64,000 nucleotides of DNA, taken from positions 49,954,999-50,018,998 of the forward strand of contig OV277863.1 in NCBI GenBank assembly GCA_922989275.2, read 5' to 3'. The notes under the pieces were generated by a model. That model saw only the letters and a list, made by a program, of their open reading frames with translations, had not been told where the DNA came from and searched no databases. Position numbers and translations under genes: made by a program. This document shows, one piece after another, positions 22,740 through 33,557 of this stretch. Positions within the stretch are counted from its first letter, which is position 1. Each line of letters begins with the position of its first letter. This DNA is from Gari tellinella (lineage: Eukaryota > Mollusca > Bivalvia > Cardiida > Psammobiidae).

Positions 22740-23960
22740 CTTGTTATGTATGTCAAGCGGCATAACTGCGATTAAGTTCATAAAACCGGAGCTAAAATCA
22801 ATAGGTCTCTTGTATAATGAGAAAACTAAATATGAAATTGGTTACAAATGTCATAAAGAACTCAAGTTATTGTCCGGTAACGAGGTTTTTGTAAAAGTAT
22901 ATGTATGTAAAGAGGCATAACTGCAATAAAGATTATCAAATTGCAGCCATCATCAACAAGTGTCTTGTATGATGAGACAACTTAGTATGAAATTGGTTAC
23001 AAATGTCATAAAGAACTAAAGTTATTATCCGGTATCGAGGCTTTTGTAAAAGTATATTAATGTAAATAGGCATGACTGCAATAAAGCTTATAAAATTGGA
23101 TCCAAAACCAAACAATGCATTGAATGATGAGGAAACTTAATATTAAATTGGTTACAATATGTCATACAGAACCAAAGTTATTGTCCTGTTACGAGTATTT
23201 TGTTAAAGTATATGGCATAACTACAATAAAGATAATACAACTGGAGCAAAAATCAATAGGTGTTTTGTATGATGAGAAAACTTAATATTAAATTGCTTAC
23301 AATATGTCATACAGAACTAAAGTTATTGTCTGGTAGCGAATATTTTGTAAAAGTATATGTATGTAAAGCGGCATATCTGCAATAAAGTTCATAAAACTGA
23401 AAACCCAAACCAATAGGTGGCTTGAATGATGAGCAAACTAAATATTAAATTGGTTACAATAGAAACAAAGTTATTGTCCTGTTACGAGTATTTTGTTAAA
23501 GTATATGTATGTAAAGAGGCATAACTGCAATAAAGTTCATAAAACTGGAGCAAAATTCAATAGGTGTATTGTATGATAAGAAAACTTAATATTGAATTGG
23601 TTACAATATGTCATAAAGAACTAAAGTTTTTGTCTGGTAGCGGGTATTTGTAAAAGTATATGTATGCAAAGCGGAATAACTGCAATATGATAATAAAAAG
23701 GGAGCCAAGGGCAATGATGAGAAAGCTGATATTAAATTGAAATTGGTACTCTAAGTATGTAAAGGGGCATAACTGCAATAAATCGGATTTAAAATCATTA
23801 GTTACTTATCGGTATAAAGAGAGAAAGCAAGATATGAAATTCGGATACAATATCTCAAACAGAACTGAAGTTATTTTCTGGAAACAAAGTTTTAATGATG
23901 TAAAGGGGCATACTTGCAATTAAAGTCATCAAACCAGAACCACTATCAATAGATATGCCT
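22740..23960. repeat. Degenerate tandem repeat, ~150 bp units, about nine copies
   Basis: Units marked by GGCATAACTGCAATAAAG at 22762, 22917, 23071, 23216, 23373, 23520, 23674, 23768 and 23909. Each continues AATTGGTTACAATATGTCAT and AACTAAAGTTATTGTC. No coding potential. Confidence 0.85.
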
Positions 23961-24195
23961 GATAAACCTGTATGGTTAGAAAGCTTAATATGATTTTATA
24001 AGGCAAATAGAAGAAAGGTTGTAATCTGGAAACCAATTGGAGCCACCGGATGCCCGTACAAACGGACGCCCTCCGGATGGTTTCAAATAATACGACCCGT
24101 CAAGTAAAATTATGTATTGTATAGAAAGGTATATTTACAATAGCGTTCCATTAACAAGCACTCCAGGATAATCTTGACCTAAAAAGATGGAGATC

Positions 24196-24391
24196 AATTT
24201 CCTCTTGGTTTCAGATATCAACGACTGTGTAAAAGTAACGTGCGAGCATGGTGGAACATGTAAATACCATGTCAATAACTACACTTGCAGTTTAATTTCC
24301 TTTTGGTTTCAGATATCAACGACTGTGTGAATGTAACGTGCGAGCATGGTGGAACATGTAAAGACCATGTCAATAACTACACTTGCAGTTG
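24196..24391. repeat. 98 bp tandem duplication over an EGF exon
   Basis: Two units (24196-24293, 24294-24391) differ by only a few bases, including CCTCTTGG/CCTTTTGG in the polypyrimidine tract and AAATACC/AAAGACC in the exon. Confidence 0.93.
24215..24290 (+). pseudogene. Truncated tandem copy of EGF exon 8
   Basis: A 98 bp tandem duplication (units 24196-24293 and 24294-24391) copies the acceptor and two thirds of the next EGF exon. This first copy keeps CAG|ATATCAACGACTG, but the unit ends after NNYTCS and runs into the second copy's intron sequence. Splicing here reads ~14 more codons to a TGA at about 24327. A few substitutions separate it from the intact copy. It is not usable as an EGF module. 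Confidence 0.85.
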
Positions 24392-24426
24392 CGAAAAAGG
24401 ATGGGAAGGGGTTCATTGTGAAAATG
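24313..24426 (+). CDS. Exon 8: EGF module 6
   Basis: Acceptor TTGGTTTCAG|AT, donor GAAAATG|GTAAGA, 114 bases, phase 1-1. D-I-N-D-C start, EHGGTC centre and CEKGWEGVHC end give a six-Cys EGF of the Notch-like subtype. It is the intact member of a tandem partial duplication. A MITE begins at 24437, ten bases into its downstream intron. Confidence 0.93.
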
Positions 24427-24436
24427 GTAAGAACTA

Positions 24437-24566
24437 CAGTAAAATCGTTCTATTACGACCACTTAATTGTGGTAATTATTAGGGTGTTTACGATAGGTGC
24501 TGTCACCTGTCTATTATACAATCAATTAGCCGTGGTTTAAGTGGTCGTAATAGTGAGGTTTTACTG
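24437..24566. mobile_element. Family 3 MITE, shortened (130 bp)
   Basis: TA|CAGTAAAATCGTTCTATTAC to GTGAGGTTTTACTG|TA. Lies ten bases past the exon 8 donor and lacks the internal hairpin. Confidence 0.82.
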
Positions 24567-25078
24567 TACTATGGACTTATGAGAACTGACTCTGAGAACT
24601 GACTCGCCTGTATATTGTACAGATTTGATTTGTTATGATTTTACTTCGCTTTTAACAGTATTTCAGTCATATTGCGACGTCCAGCGAATTACAGGTGGAG
24701 GAACACCCGTATAATGTACAGAAGGAGATGATAAAAGTTCATTAACAATGCCGTAATTGTATTGGCATAAAACCTGTAACATTTTTGTGACAACCATCTG
24801 ACCTCTGGCACTTAAAATGGACCATTTCAAGTACCAAGTTTATACTTGAAATTGCAGTATGATCAGACGACTCTAATGAACCCCTTGATCAGGGTATGCA
24901 CTGTTTGAATAGGATACATTTGCACAATTGTGCTAATACACTAGAATCGTCTCTTTGAGACGGATCTTATAAGCGGCTATAACATGGACTTGCTTTTTAG
25001 GGAACCACTATAATACGAATTCGAAATAACCACCTTATCTAAACCTCTTTGATACAGGTATGGATCTCTGCATTTCAG

Positions 25079-25201
25079 ATATTGACGAATGCGTAAGAAA
25101 GACTCACGAGTGTCATTCTAAAGCGAGTTGTACGAACACGGAAGGGGATTATAACTGCACGTGTAATGCCGGGTATGAAGGCAATGGTAAACAGTGCTCA
25201 G
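25079..25201 (+). CDS. Exon 9: calcium-binding EGF module 7
   Basis: Acceptor GCATTTCAG|AT, donor TGCTCAG|GTAATT, 123 bases, phase 1-1. Starts D-I-D-E-C, with six Cys, [10 protein letters not shown] core and YEGNG ending. Confidence 0.93.
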
Positions 25202-26019
25202 GTAATTATCTGGTTGTCACAGTGGGTGTTCCATCTAATGGTTTACAGTGTTAATGTAGAGTCAAAATTATGTTTATTCATTAAATTTGACATTTCGACT
25301 TTGTATATTTGATTATTTTGGTTTGTTATTTATCGCACACTTACATATAACTCTTTAAGGAACCCTCTGATCAGGGTCTACACTGTTTGTATTAGAAATT
25401 GTATTCCGCATAAGTAAACTGTAAATGACACGTCTATACGTCGCTATGGTTGTGTGGGATAACAACTCTTTAGAGAAGTGGATGTTTATTATAGCAAAAC
25501 CTAAGGTAAAACTGTTTGGTAGATCTATATTACTTCAAACGGTCTGTACATTACTTTAAAATAATTCTTAGAAGATGCAATTATACTGTGTATCCTTTTT
25601 ATTTATCAGTTAACAATTTATTGAGTTAAGTGGTCATTTAAAACTCATGTCATGAGCATGCGATTTTAAATGTACCCTTCCGCTGGTTCTAAACAGATGG
25701 AATACTATATTTAATATTTTATCGTAAATCTTTTCATGCAAATAGTCTACTTTGATCATAAATTGGATTCGGATGAAATGTTAAGTAACTCGACATCTCA
25801 ACTTGGTGTGATATTGGAAAGGGAAAAAAAACATTATTATATGAAAAGAAGATATTGCGTTTAACATCTAAATACTATTACAAGCTTCGTTAAAATTAAA
25901 AAACTCGGTATGAGCTATATAATGCATTATTTGTTTTAATTCTTAATTCTTTTGTTAACTTATTTGTGGCCAGCGGATTATTCAATGTTTATATACTGAA
26001 TAAGTCAATTTATGAAAAG

Positions 26020-26170
26020 AGTTCCTGGTTTAAGTTTCAATTTTCGTTTTGTTTCAGATTGAAATTCCTATCACCAAACGGTGTAGACTCTGATCAGACG
26101 CCGCATAAGCGGCATCTGATCAGATTCTACACTGTTTTCCTGTGTTACTTTTATGGGACGCTAGGCACAA
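26020..26170. repeat. Palindromic element, GACTCTGATCAGACGCCGCA type
   Basis: TTCAGATTGAAATTCCTATCA leads into the core, and the same flank precedes the copy at 52090. One base is missing in the core centre. The rest of the 25202-26227 intron is AT-rich and holds only a short fragment (25350-25390). Confidence 0.7.
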
Positions 26171-26227
26171 ATTAGTTAATATGTTAATGCTTTAATTTTG
26201 AATTATATTTGATATGTTCTCATACAG

Positions 26228-26350
26228 ATATCGACGAATGTGGTGATAGCACAGATCAATGTTCCAATAACACAGACCTTTGTCATAACCGAAATGGTGG
26301 CTATGTCTGCATTTGCAAAGATGGATGGACGGGGACATACTGTGACGTTG
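26228..26350 (+). CDS. Exon 10: EGF module 8
   Basis: Acceptor CATACAG|AT, donor GACGTTG|GTAATA, 123 bases, phase 1-1. Starts D-I-D-E-C, and the central Cys are spaced by Asn/Asp-rich loops. It ends CICKDGWTGTYC. Two sequons (NNT and NNTD context) are visible. Confidence 0.92.
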
Positions 26351-27067
26351 GTAATATTGACGGCTCTATACAGCCAAGCTCTTCTATTTCCACCACTCAA
26401 TTGTTAATTACTTGGTGTTTAATGTAGGTGAGTTCTTGAAAGTAAGGTGAAAGTAAAACAAAACCCATTTAGGAGTTTTCTGCTTTACATTCATCTTGCG
26501 TTCAGCTGTCACCTGTCTTTCACACAATCAATTAACCTCTTTTTAGAGCAATTTTACGATTTTTGTGTTGCTGAATTAATACAATATGTATTTTCACGAC
26601 TATAGCTAAAGGAAAAATTGTATATGAAATCTATTATTAGACCAATGTATAACAGTACCCGTATATATTACACTGCTTTTACTCACGTTAAACGGTATAG
26701 CACACAATATTTGCTGAAAGATGTTATGTTACACTATAATAGCTAAAGTTTGACAACATATTACTTTGATATAACATGAGTATTAGGATCCATTTACGTT
26801 ACATACATTTTTATAACTATACGTATAGACTAACTATATAGAAAGTAATGTCATAGCAAAACTATAATGACATATAACATTGTCTTGCCTATATTATAAT
26901 ACCACAATGCAGATTCGCCTCTTTTTATAAATTCAAATGGGTGGTCACAACATGGGGTTCGTTAGAAACATAAAGTAGGAACATCTGGCACTACTATTGA
27001 CCTGCAGCATACAAACAATTGCTTTAAATATGCATCAGCACATAATTGCCTCTGAATATAGGTTATA

Positions 27068-27322
27068 CAGGGCTGCCATTTCTCCGGATTTTTCCTAAAT
27101 TTTCGGATTTTTTTCTAGCATATGGTAGCTTAAAACAGGCTGAAAGTAAAGCAGATTGTGCCTTAAGGTGCATTCTGCTTTACTTCCAGCCTGTTGTAAG
27201 TAGTCACATGCCAACACAACAAGAACTATGCTATGGGGTAAAGGTACGATTCGTAAAATCGCACTTGAAAAATGCAAATTTGGAAATCTTAGGATCTTTC
27301 ATGTCAAATTATGGCAGCCCTG
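27068..27322. mobile_element. 255 bp TIR element with CAGGGCTGCCAT ends
   Basis: CAGGGCTGCCATTT to AAATTATGGCAGCCCTG, flanked on both sides by GTTATA. Contains a hairpin (27124-27198) of the CAGGCTGAAAGTAAAGCAGA family. Possibly hAT-like, but the duplication length is unclear. Confidence 0.75.
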
Positions 27323-27382
27323 GTTATACTGTTCTTAGAATACTGTTTGTTTTAAAATATTAGGGCTCTGTATATATTTCAG

Positions 27383-27499
27383 ATATTGACGAGTGTAAGA
27401 CTTCACCATGTTCTGTAAATGCAACATGTACAAACACACAAGGATTTTTCACATGCAAGTGTAACGATGGATTCAGAGGTGACGGAGAAACCTGTATAA
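27383..27499 (+). CDS. Exon 11: calcium-binding EGF module 9
   Basis: Acceptor TATTTCAG|AT, donor TGTATAA|GTAAGA, 117 bases, phase 1-1. Starts D-I-D-E-C, six Cys, [10 protein letters not shown] core. It is the last EGF before the NIDO domain. The donor has A rather than G at -1. Confidence 0.92.
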
Positions 27500-27747
27500 G
27501 TAAGACGTTTTTGTTTTTGTTACAAAGTTTTCTTGGTAAAATTACACAGGCCATACTATTAACGTATCTCCTGATAAAAGCGTATATTGACACTCTTTAA
27601 TCCAAAAGTAGACCAATAAAGACGTTATTCCTCATTTTTGTACACTATGTACTATTTCAGATGATATATATCCAAAATGGACGAATTCTTATATATAAAT
27701 ATTCAGCAGGAGAAGAGCTAATTGACACGTTTTTTCACAGAAGCACT

Positions 27748-27963
27748 TCAACCCTTTCGCTGTCATTACGTATGGTGTAAATTTCCGTCTAACACAGTCG
27801 TCGACATACTTTCGTCTGCTTTAATTTGACGTCTGGATTTATTTATAAATTATTGTTGTTTTCCCATAACAACGTTTATGTGAGTGTCAAACAGATGGGA
27901 TAAATGATCAGAGGCCGTTGCGTATTATGTTAGTGTTACAGAAGCTGTCAACGAAAGGGTTAA
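27748..27963. mobile_element. PiggyBac-like MITE, degenerate
   Basis: TCAACCCTTTCGCTGTCATTA to CTGTCAACGAAAGGGTTAA with inverted ends. The palindromic core is decayed. Confidence 0.68.
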
Positions 27964-28287
27964 GGCATCTTTATTTATTCATGTCAATGAGCGCATTGAG
28001 TCACTAAGAGTTCCTTTTTTCAAAAACAAACTTCAACAATCTACTAATTATGCAAAATGTAGGCAGCAACTTGAGACAACAAAGTAAAGAAGAATGTTGT
28101 TTGCCAAGAGCTACTTCCACAATAAAGCATTGGTCAAGTTTTAGCTGAAACAAAGAGATTTATTTTACACACATTCTGCCATACAAAGTATGCTTAATGA
28201 TTATGAAGATTGAAGCCTATGACATAAACCGTGGTATATAGTCAAATAGACAAAAATATATACCGTTTTGTATTTTGTTTCCTTCAG

Positions 28288-28406
28288 GAGAGGTTTTGTT
28301 TACTGTACCTGGTGGCAGTCCATACACTGGAGATGACAATACAACTGGTCCATTCCGAGTGCCCGGTGGTCTTCCATATCTCAAGACAATGTACTATGAT
28401 ATATAT
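28288..28406 (+). CDS. Exon 12: NIDO domain, start
   Basis: Acceptor TTTCCTTCAG|GA (phase 1), donor ATATAT|GTATGT (phase 0). Encodes a ~40-residue stretch with PGG and GPFRVPGGLPY motifs followed by YYDIY, which continues as VNMNGYLSLG in the next exon. This is the usual entry strand of NIDO (extracellular domain of nidogen, MUC4 and alpha-tectorin). Confidence 0.85.
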
Positions 28407-28654
28407 GTATGTATATTTATGTTAAACTACACGTTATACGCCATTTCAGATGAAGTAGCGTCGGATTCAAGTTGCTTGCTTCCTGCATTAACCATTTTAC
28501 TACCAAAGGCCGACAACTCTGGTATTTGCTAATAGTTCGAATCATGATCAGACACCAATTAACTTGGCGTCTGATCAGGATATAAACTGTTTATCACTCT
28601 TGTAAATGTTTCTCAAGTAAAAAAAAAAGCTTAAATTTCGCGATTTTAAAAGTA

Positions 28655-29010
28655 CAGGGCTCCCTCTCTACAACGACATCCAATGGGTGACCAAAACTGT
28701 GTGCGTTGTTCAGAGGGAGTCGTTACAGGGAGGGACATTGGCTACCATTTGCAAACAGCTTGAATCCAGATCAGACGCCGCGTAACGCGGCGTCTGATCT
28801 GGATTCAAGCTGTTTGCCACTCGTCATTGAGTATTTTTCTGTCAAACTGTCAAAAATATAACTGAGAAAAGCAGCATACGACAATTTAAAGCAGACGGCA
28901 TTACAGTCATACAAGCGTTAGACATAACTGTTCTGTTTTGGGAACTGCGGCATGGGTCGTTGTAAGGAGTGAGTCGTTGTTGAGAGGGCCGTTGTAGAGA
29001 GGGAACGCTG
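28655..29010. mobile_element. Pogo-like MITE, family 2 (356 bp)
   Basis: TA|CAGGGCTCCCTCTCTACAAC to GTTGTAGAGAGGGAACGCTG|TA. The palindromic core at 28760-28815 is perfect. Lies in the intron between the first two NIDO exons. Confidence 0.87.
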
Positions 29011-29194
29011 TACAATCACACAGAATCTATAAGCAGGCAATGATAGATATATGGCAGTGAATGGTATTTTCCGTCAAAATGGCAGTGAAAGGATTCACAT
29101 GTCTTCTCAACTGTATTCTGTTAAGAGAAATATCGAACAGTTTTGATTTTTTTTATAGGACGTTACTTAATTGTTTGTGTTTTTTGTATTGTAG

Positions 29195-29415
29195 GTGAAC
29201 ATGAATGGTTACCTAAGCCTGGGAAAGGGATACTCGTCCCGATATCCACCAAAGTCTGCGGCGACCTGGTCCCCAGCTGATATCCCTATCATAGCTCCTC
29301 TATGGGCAGATATTGTAACAAAAAATAAATCGATGTTGACGATCAACTCTAACATAAACACAACTATCATGGAGGAAATGGTATCTAAATCACAGCAGAC
29401 TTTGAACAATCCGAG
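29195..29415 (+). CDS. Exon 13: NIDO domain, centre
   Basis: Acceptor GTATTGTAG|GTG (phase 0), donor CCGAG|GTATAT (phase 2). Contains NMNGYLSLG and IAPLWADI, matching the NIDO hallmark 'N-G-x-L-S-F-G ... P-F-W-A-D'. The downstream region has several sequons. The ATG at 29201 is internal and is not a start. Confidence 0.92.
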
Positions 29416-30257
29416 GTATATTGCTTTTATTAAATGTAGTCACGTTCATAATGTAGTTGAATAGTACACGTGTATGTGAAACGTTTTAATAGGAACACTA
29501 TAATAAACTGGCGTTAAATTGCAAACAAAACAAACATTATAGACCCTGATCAGAAGGTTCCTATAGGATAAATCTGATCTGGATATACACTGTTTACATA
29601 GGACAAGTGTACTCGCTACAAAAACATTTTTATAGACCAGTATACCCGTCGCTAGGGTTCAATGCCATATGAAAAAGATGAGTTTATACTGATATCGACT
29701 TACTTCCATACATATAAGCAAAAAGCTCCTATAAGTATGAGCATTACGCACACGTCAATTTAAGAGAACGACTATTAGTTACCTTGCAAAGGTTTAATGA
29801 CTGACATGAGTAAAAATTGTAAAACTAAAAGCTTCTGCTTGAGTTTACTAATTACTTGATCCTTATCAATAATGAGGTTGATTCTTAGTGTAGATATCTA
29901 CCTCATGCACCGTTAAAGAAACAATCACTGAGCTAGTTCTATCCTAACAGCGTTTCAGAACCAACGGAGCTGTTTTTAGTTTTCCAATTGTGTAATACCA
30001 CACAATTCGTGCGAGCATATATAAGACAAGCAGACAGTCCAGCAGACAGATGTTGAGAGAAAAAATGACACCCAAGACGGTGAGACAGGGTTGAGAGGGT
30101 GATACAGACAGAAACAAAACAAGCAGCTGAAAACAAAGCACAAAAACTATGTAGGACCATTCTTCTGAACGATTGTCCTTTAAAAGTTGCCATCTGTCTT
30201 TGAGGGCCTTTGTTTGAGATGTCAGAATAAATGGGACATTTTGGTATTTTTCTTCAG

Positions 30258-30324
30258 ATTTGGCTTCGCTGCAACTTGGAAAAACGCGGTCCCATATCCC
30301 TACGAACAAAATGCCAACAGTCAG
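30258..30324 (+). CDS. Exon 14: NIDO domain, short exon
   Basis: Only 67 bases. Acceptor TTTTCTTCAG|A (phase 2), donor AGTCAG|GTATGA (phase 0). Encodes RFGFAATWKNAVPYPYEQN, the NIDO strand usually written W-x-x-V-x-x-Y. It was found by phase and motif because it is too short for an ORF search, and the minus-strand ORFs over it are shadows. Confidence 0.88.
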
Positions 30325-30874
30325 GTATGATTTCTTCATAGAGCATTTCGATGAGGCGTAACTCCTCCTTATGCAGATATAATATATTAATGTATTTTGC
30401 TTACAGTTTGAATCCTAAACTAAATTAACAACTCGTAAAGATTGCAAACTGTTTGACAGTGAAGGTGTGTTTCCACATCTCTAATGACAGCTAGAAACAT
30501 GAACAGGTGTTTCTAACAGCACTAGTTAGATACATGAAACGATGTTTTAATAAGTTAAAAGCTGTAACAGCCAAATAATTCAACCCTACCCTATTGAATT
30601 GTCACTGTTTTGAGTTCACTTGTAAACTATATTTATTTGTCTTTTATATACTAGTGCAATATTATGCTACACCAACCACTATTGCAATACTTTGCATGTA
30701 TAACGCGTTTGTGCTTGAACAATTATTTCCATTGCAAACAGATTTGAGCCAGATCAGGCGTCAGGTAACCTGGATTCTATTCAGTCATTACAGTTTTCTG
30801 CTCAAATTTTCAAGGGCATTTTCTATATTTTCTAGAACCTGTATCTTTCTACATTGTATTTATTTTTAGTTTTA

Positions 30875-31108
30875 TTCAACCCTTTCATGATCAAAATATT
30901 CGGGAGATTTCTACCTTTTTCCGCTTTTTTGTCGTCTGCTTCATTATTGTTGTCTCAAAGTTTGATTTAAGGTTGTAGGACTTAAAACATATCTATAAGT
31001 GTGTCAAAGAGTTTGGGTCCTTATCAGACGCCGCGTTACGCGGCATCTGATCAGGACCCAAACTGTTTTCAAACGCGCTATAACGCGTAATTGTGAGTGA
31101 AAGGGTTT
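30875..31108. mobile_element. PiggyBac-like MITE (CCCTTTCATGATC)
   Basis: TTCAACCCTTTCATGATC to GTGAGTGAAAGGGTTT. Core palindrome at 31012-31068. Ends 74 bases before exon 15. Confidence 0.7.
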
Positions 31109-31181
31109 CAAATGATTGCATAATTTCTTCTTTATTGTGATAAATATCAATTTTGTAACATACCTGATAATTATTTTCCAG

Positions 31182-31380
31182 ATGGCTGATTTCCAGGCTG
31201 TTATACTAACGAATGGTTCCCAAACTCTTGTTATTTTCAACTACGATAATGAAGTGTTCACATGGGACCCGGCTGCAATCGGGAGATACGTCAGTATTGG
31301 GTACACTGACTCAAACCAACATGGTGCCGTTAAGTTTAACGAGAGTAACTTTACAAAGGCAAATAAAGATTCGAATATTG
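31182..31380 (+). CDS. Exon 15: NIDO domain, C-terminal part
   Basis: Acceptor TTTTCCAG|ATG (phase 0), donor ATATTG|GTAAAT (phase 1). Encodes FQAVILTNGSQTLVIFNY, a close match to the NIDO consensus F-Q-x-V-L-x-T-D-G ... F-x-I-F-x-Y. Then W followed by a GYTDSNQHG turn. Three N-x-S/T sites lie near the end. Confidence 0.93.
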
Positions 31381-32273
31381 GTAAATATGTTAATAAGACT
31401 TAATCATAGTTTTAGGACAGTGTCTATTTCAACCACTATTGTGCTCTTCTTTAAGCTCTCTTTTTACCTACAAACATGTTGAAACCGACCCTTCTGAATT
31501 CCAATAACCAATAGATACACCTTATTACACAAATATTTTAAACCTCCACTGAAGAAAACAGCCCCACTTTACAGAGTCCTGAATATGCATCATCAGACAT
31601 ATTTCTATATCCTAGCGGATAGTAGCTTAGAGCAGGGTGTAATGCAGTAAGGTGCTCCTTAAGAAGCAATCGGTTTTACTTTCATTTTTCTTTAAGCAAG
31701 CATCTGCCATAAACGCCGGAAACATTTGCAAAGTTTGAAAAAGACATGAATATCTCTGAAATTAAGTGACTAGTACATGTAATAAGTAATATATAACATG
31801 AAAGCTCCTTTTTTCTTAATTAAGCTGTCACATAAATCAAAAGACAATTTTGCCCGTTTTTTGAGTTGCTGTTTAATGCAATTATGAATGTTGTTTAAAC
31901 AGTTGCTGTAGATTTATTTTACATGATCTTTTAGTAAAATGTTGGCTACCAGATTTTTTTTTATATACTTTTTGGTCTTTATCAGTATTCACTAGTCCCA
32001 AAACATATGCATGATCACTAGATAATTGTACTGTAAATTACATACCTAAACAAAAACTGAAGTATTTTCCCCAAAGACTGTTAATCTCAAAAACCTTACA
32101 TGAACATAGACAAAAGACAGACTTGCAAAATACTAAATCTCGGATAGACAGCAGAGTGACAGACAACTTTTTTTACAATAAGATCATCTTACTATTTTTA
32201 ATATATTTGTTTTATATATTCCTAATATAGTTTTTTTGGTTAAGTTAATACAATGTATATGTATTGTTTTAAG

Positions 32274-32538
32274 GTATTGATGGTCGATGGGTGTTCATTG
32301 TGTCAGACAACGATGCAACCTTGGATACAGAAGTCGGTTGCCAGAATTGGCTTAATGACGTCACTATCCAGAAAAAACTTATGGCCGCCAGGGCCCAGTC
32401 CCAGGTGTGTCCGTGTAGCTTGGCACAGGCATTTAGAGATGGCCGTTTCAGATACAGAGGATACCTTGACAGCAACTATGTCTTCCATGCCAGATTTTCA
32501 AGAGGGCCCTATGCAACCAGACAGAAATGTCATTATGA
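32274..32538 (+). CDS. Exon 16: end of NIDO and first half of AMOP domain
   Basis: Acceptor TGTTTTAAG|GT (phase 1), donor TATGA|GTAAGT (phase 2). Begins GIDGRWVFIV, the closing NIDO strand, then runs into AMOP: C-x-x-W, later VCPCSLAQAFRDGRFRY and a further Cys. AMOP is an extracellular adhesion-associated domain found in MUC4 and SUSD2. A MITE starts ten bases past the donor (32549). Confidence 0.92.
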
Positions 32539-32548
32539 GTAAGTATTA

Positions 32549-32734
32549 CAGTAAAACCTCTCTATTACGTGTTAGATGTTTACAAAAGGTGAATGCTTAA
32601 AACAAGGTGACAGTAAAACAGAAAGCTCATGTAGGAGCTTTCTGTTTTACTGTCGCCTTGCTTTAAGTGGTCATCTGTCATTTATATATTCAATTTGCCT
32701 TCGTTTTAGTTGTTGTAATAGAAAGGTTTTACTG
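32549..32734. mobile_element. Family 3 MITE (186 bp) just after the AMOP exon
   Basis: TA|CAGTAAAACCTCTCTATTAC to GAAAGGTTTTACTG|TA. The internal hairpin has arms ACAGTAAAACAGAAAGCTC and inverse. Begins ten bases past the exon 16 donor. Confidence 0.87.
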
Positions 32735-33096
32735 TATATTCAATAACGATCAAGTAGAAATTATGTACATTAAAGTTTTAATTAAGAAATCGTTGAAAAG
32801 AATAGCTGACAGTCGGATGTAGGGCATAGTAATGCGGAATACTCCAAAGGGGTGTGTCTGCATTACATTTGGCCAACATTAAGCAGTCACATTTTTGTAA
32901 ATACACCAAAGCGTTTTCAATGAAACGTTAACTACATGTACTAGTTATCAGTTCAAGTTCAAGCTTGACAGCACTTATTTGCATCTGATCAGCATACAAA
33001 CTGTTTGACACTTGATTTTCTTCCGTCTTACTGCCTTACAAATAATTTCGTGCAGACACTAGTTCTTAAAAGGACACTATTAAAGCAGTGAAATAA

Positions 33097-33341
33097 TTAA
33101 CTCTTTCATGAAAAAATTTATCGTGAGATTTTTACCCCTTCACCGCCATATTGTTGTCTGTTTCAATATTGCTGTCTGCAATATCGTTTCAAAGTAAGAT
33201 TTGATGCAGTATAACTGACGTAATTCTAAAACAAGTGACAAACAGTTTTGATCCTGATCAGACGCCGTTACACGGCGTCTGATCAGGATAAAAAATGTTT
33301 GCAAATGCGCTTAATTGCGTCAATGAATCTGAAAGGGTTAA
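33097..33341. mobile_element. PiggyBac-like MITE (TTAACTCTTTCATG)
   Basis: TTAACTCTTTCATGAAAA to TCTGAAAGGGTTAA. Core around GATCCTGATCAGACGCCG. Ends 34 bases before exon 17. Confidence 0.72.
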
Positions 33342-33375
33342 AGTGCTGACAAAGCTGTATTTCGTATCTTCTTAG

Positions 33376-33557
33376 TTCTACATGGGGAGGACAGGTGATT
33401 GGGTACCCAGGCGGAGGCTATTTAGACTCAAACAGTAATGATTTGATGATAGAACAAGCATATATGGACTGTTGTGAGAGCTCTGTCCGTTTATGTGGCA
33501 TGTTTTACGAGAAGAATCCATCCAATAACTGCCATACATATCGGCCATTAACATGGT
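33376..33557 (+). CDS. Exon 17: second half of AMOP domain
   Basis: Acceptor CTTCTTAG|T (phase 2), donor CATGGT|GTAAGT (phase 1). Contains YPGGGYLDSNS, a CC pair, LCGMFYEKNPS and YRPLTW, which fit the AMOP ending (CC ... LC ... RP ... W). The following exon supplies the next Trp and starts VWD directly. Confidence 0.92.

Noticed and set aside
29939..30339. Two overlapping minus-strand frames of 84 and 131 residues
   Set aside because: They overlie NIDO exon 14 on the plus strand, show no domain or splice support, and have chance hydrophobic runs.
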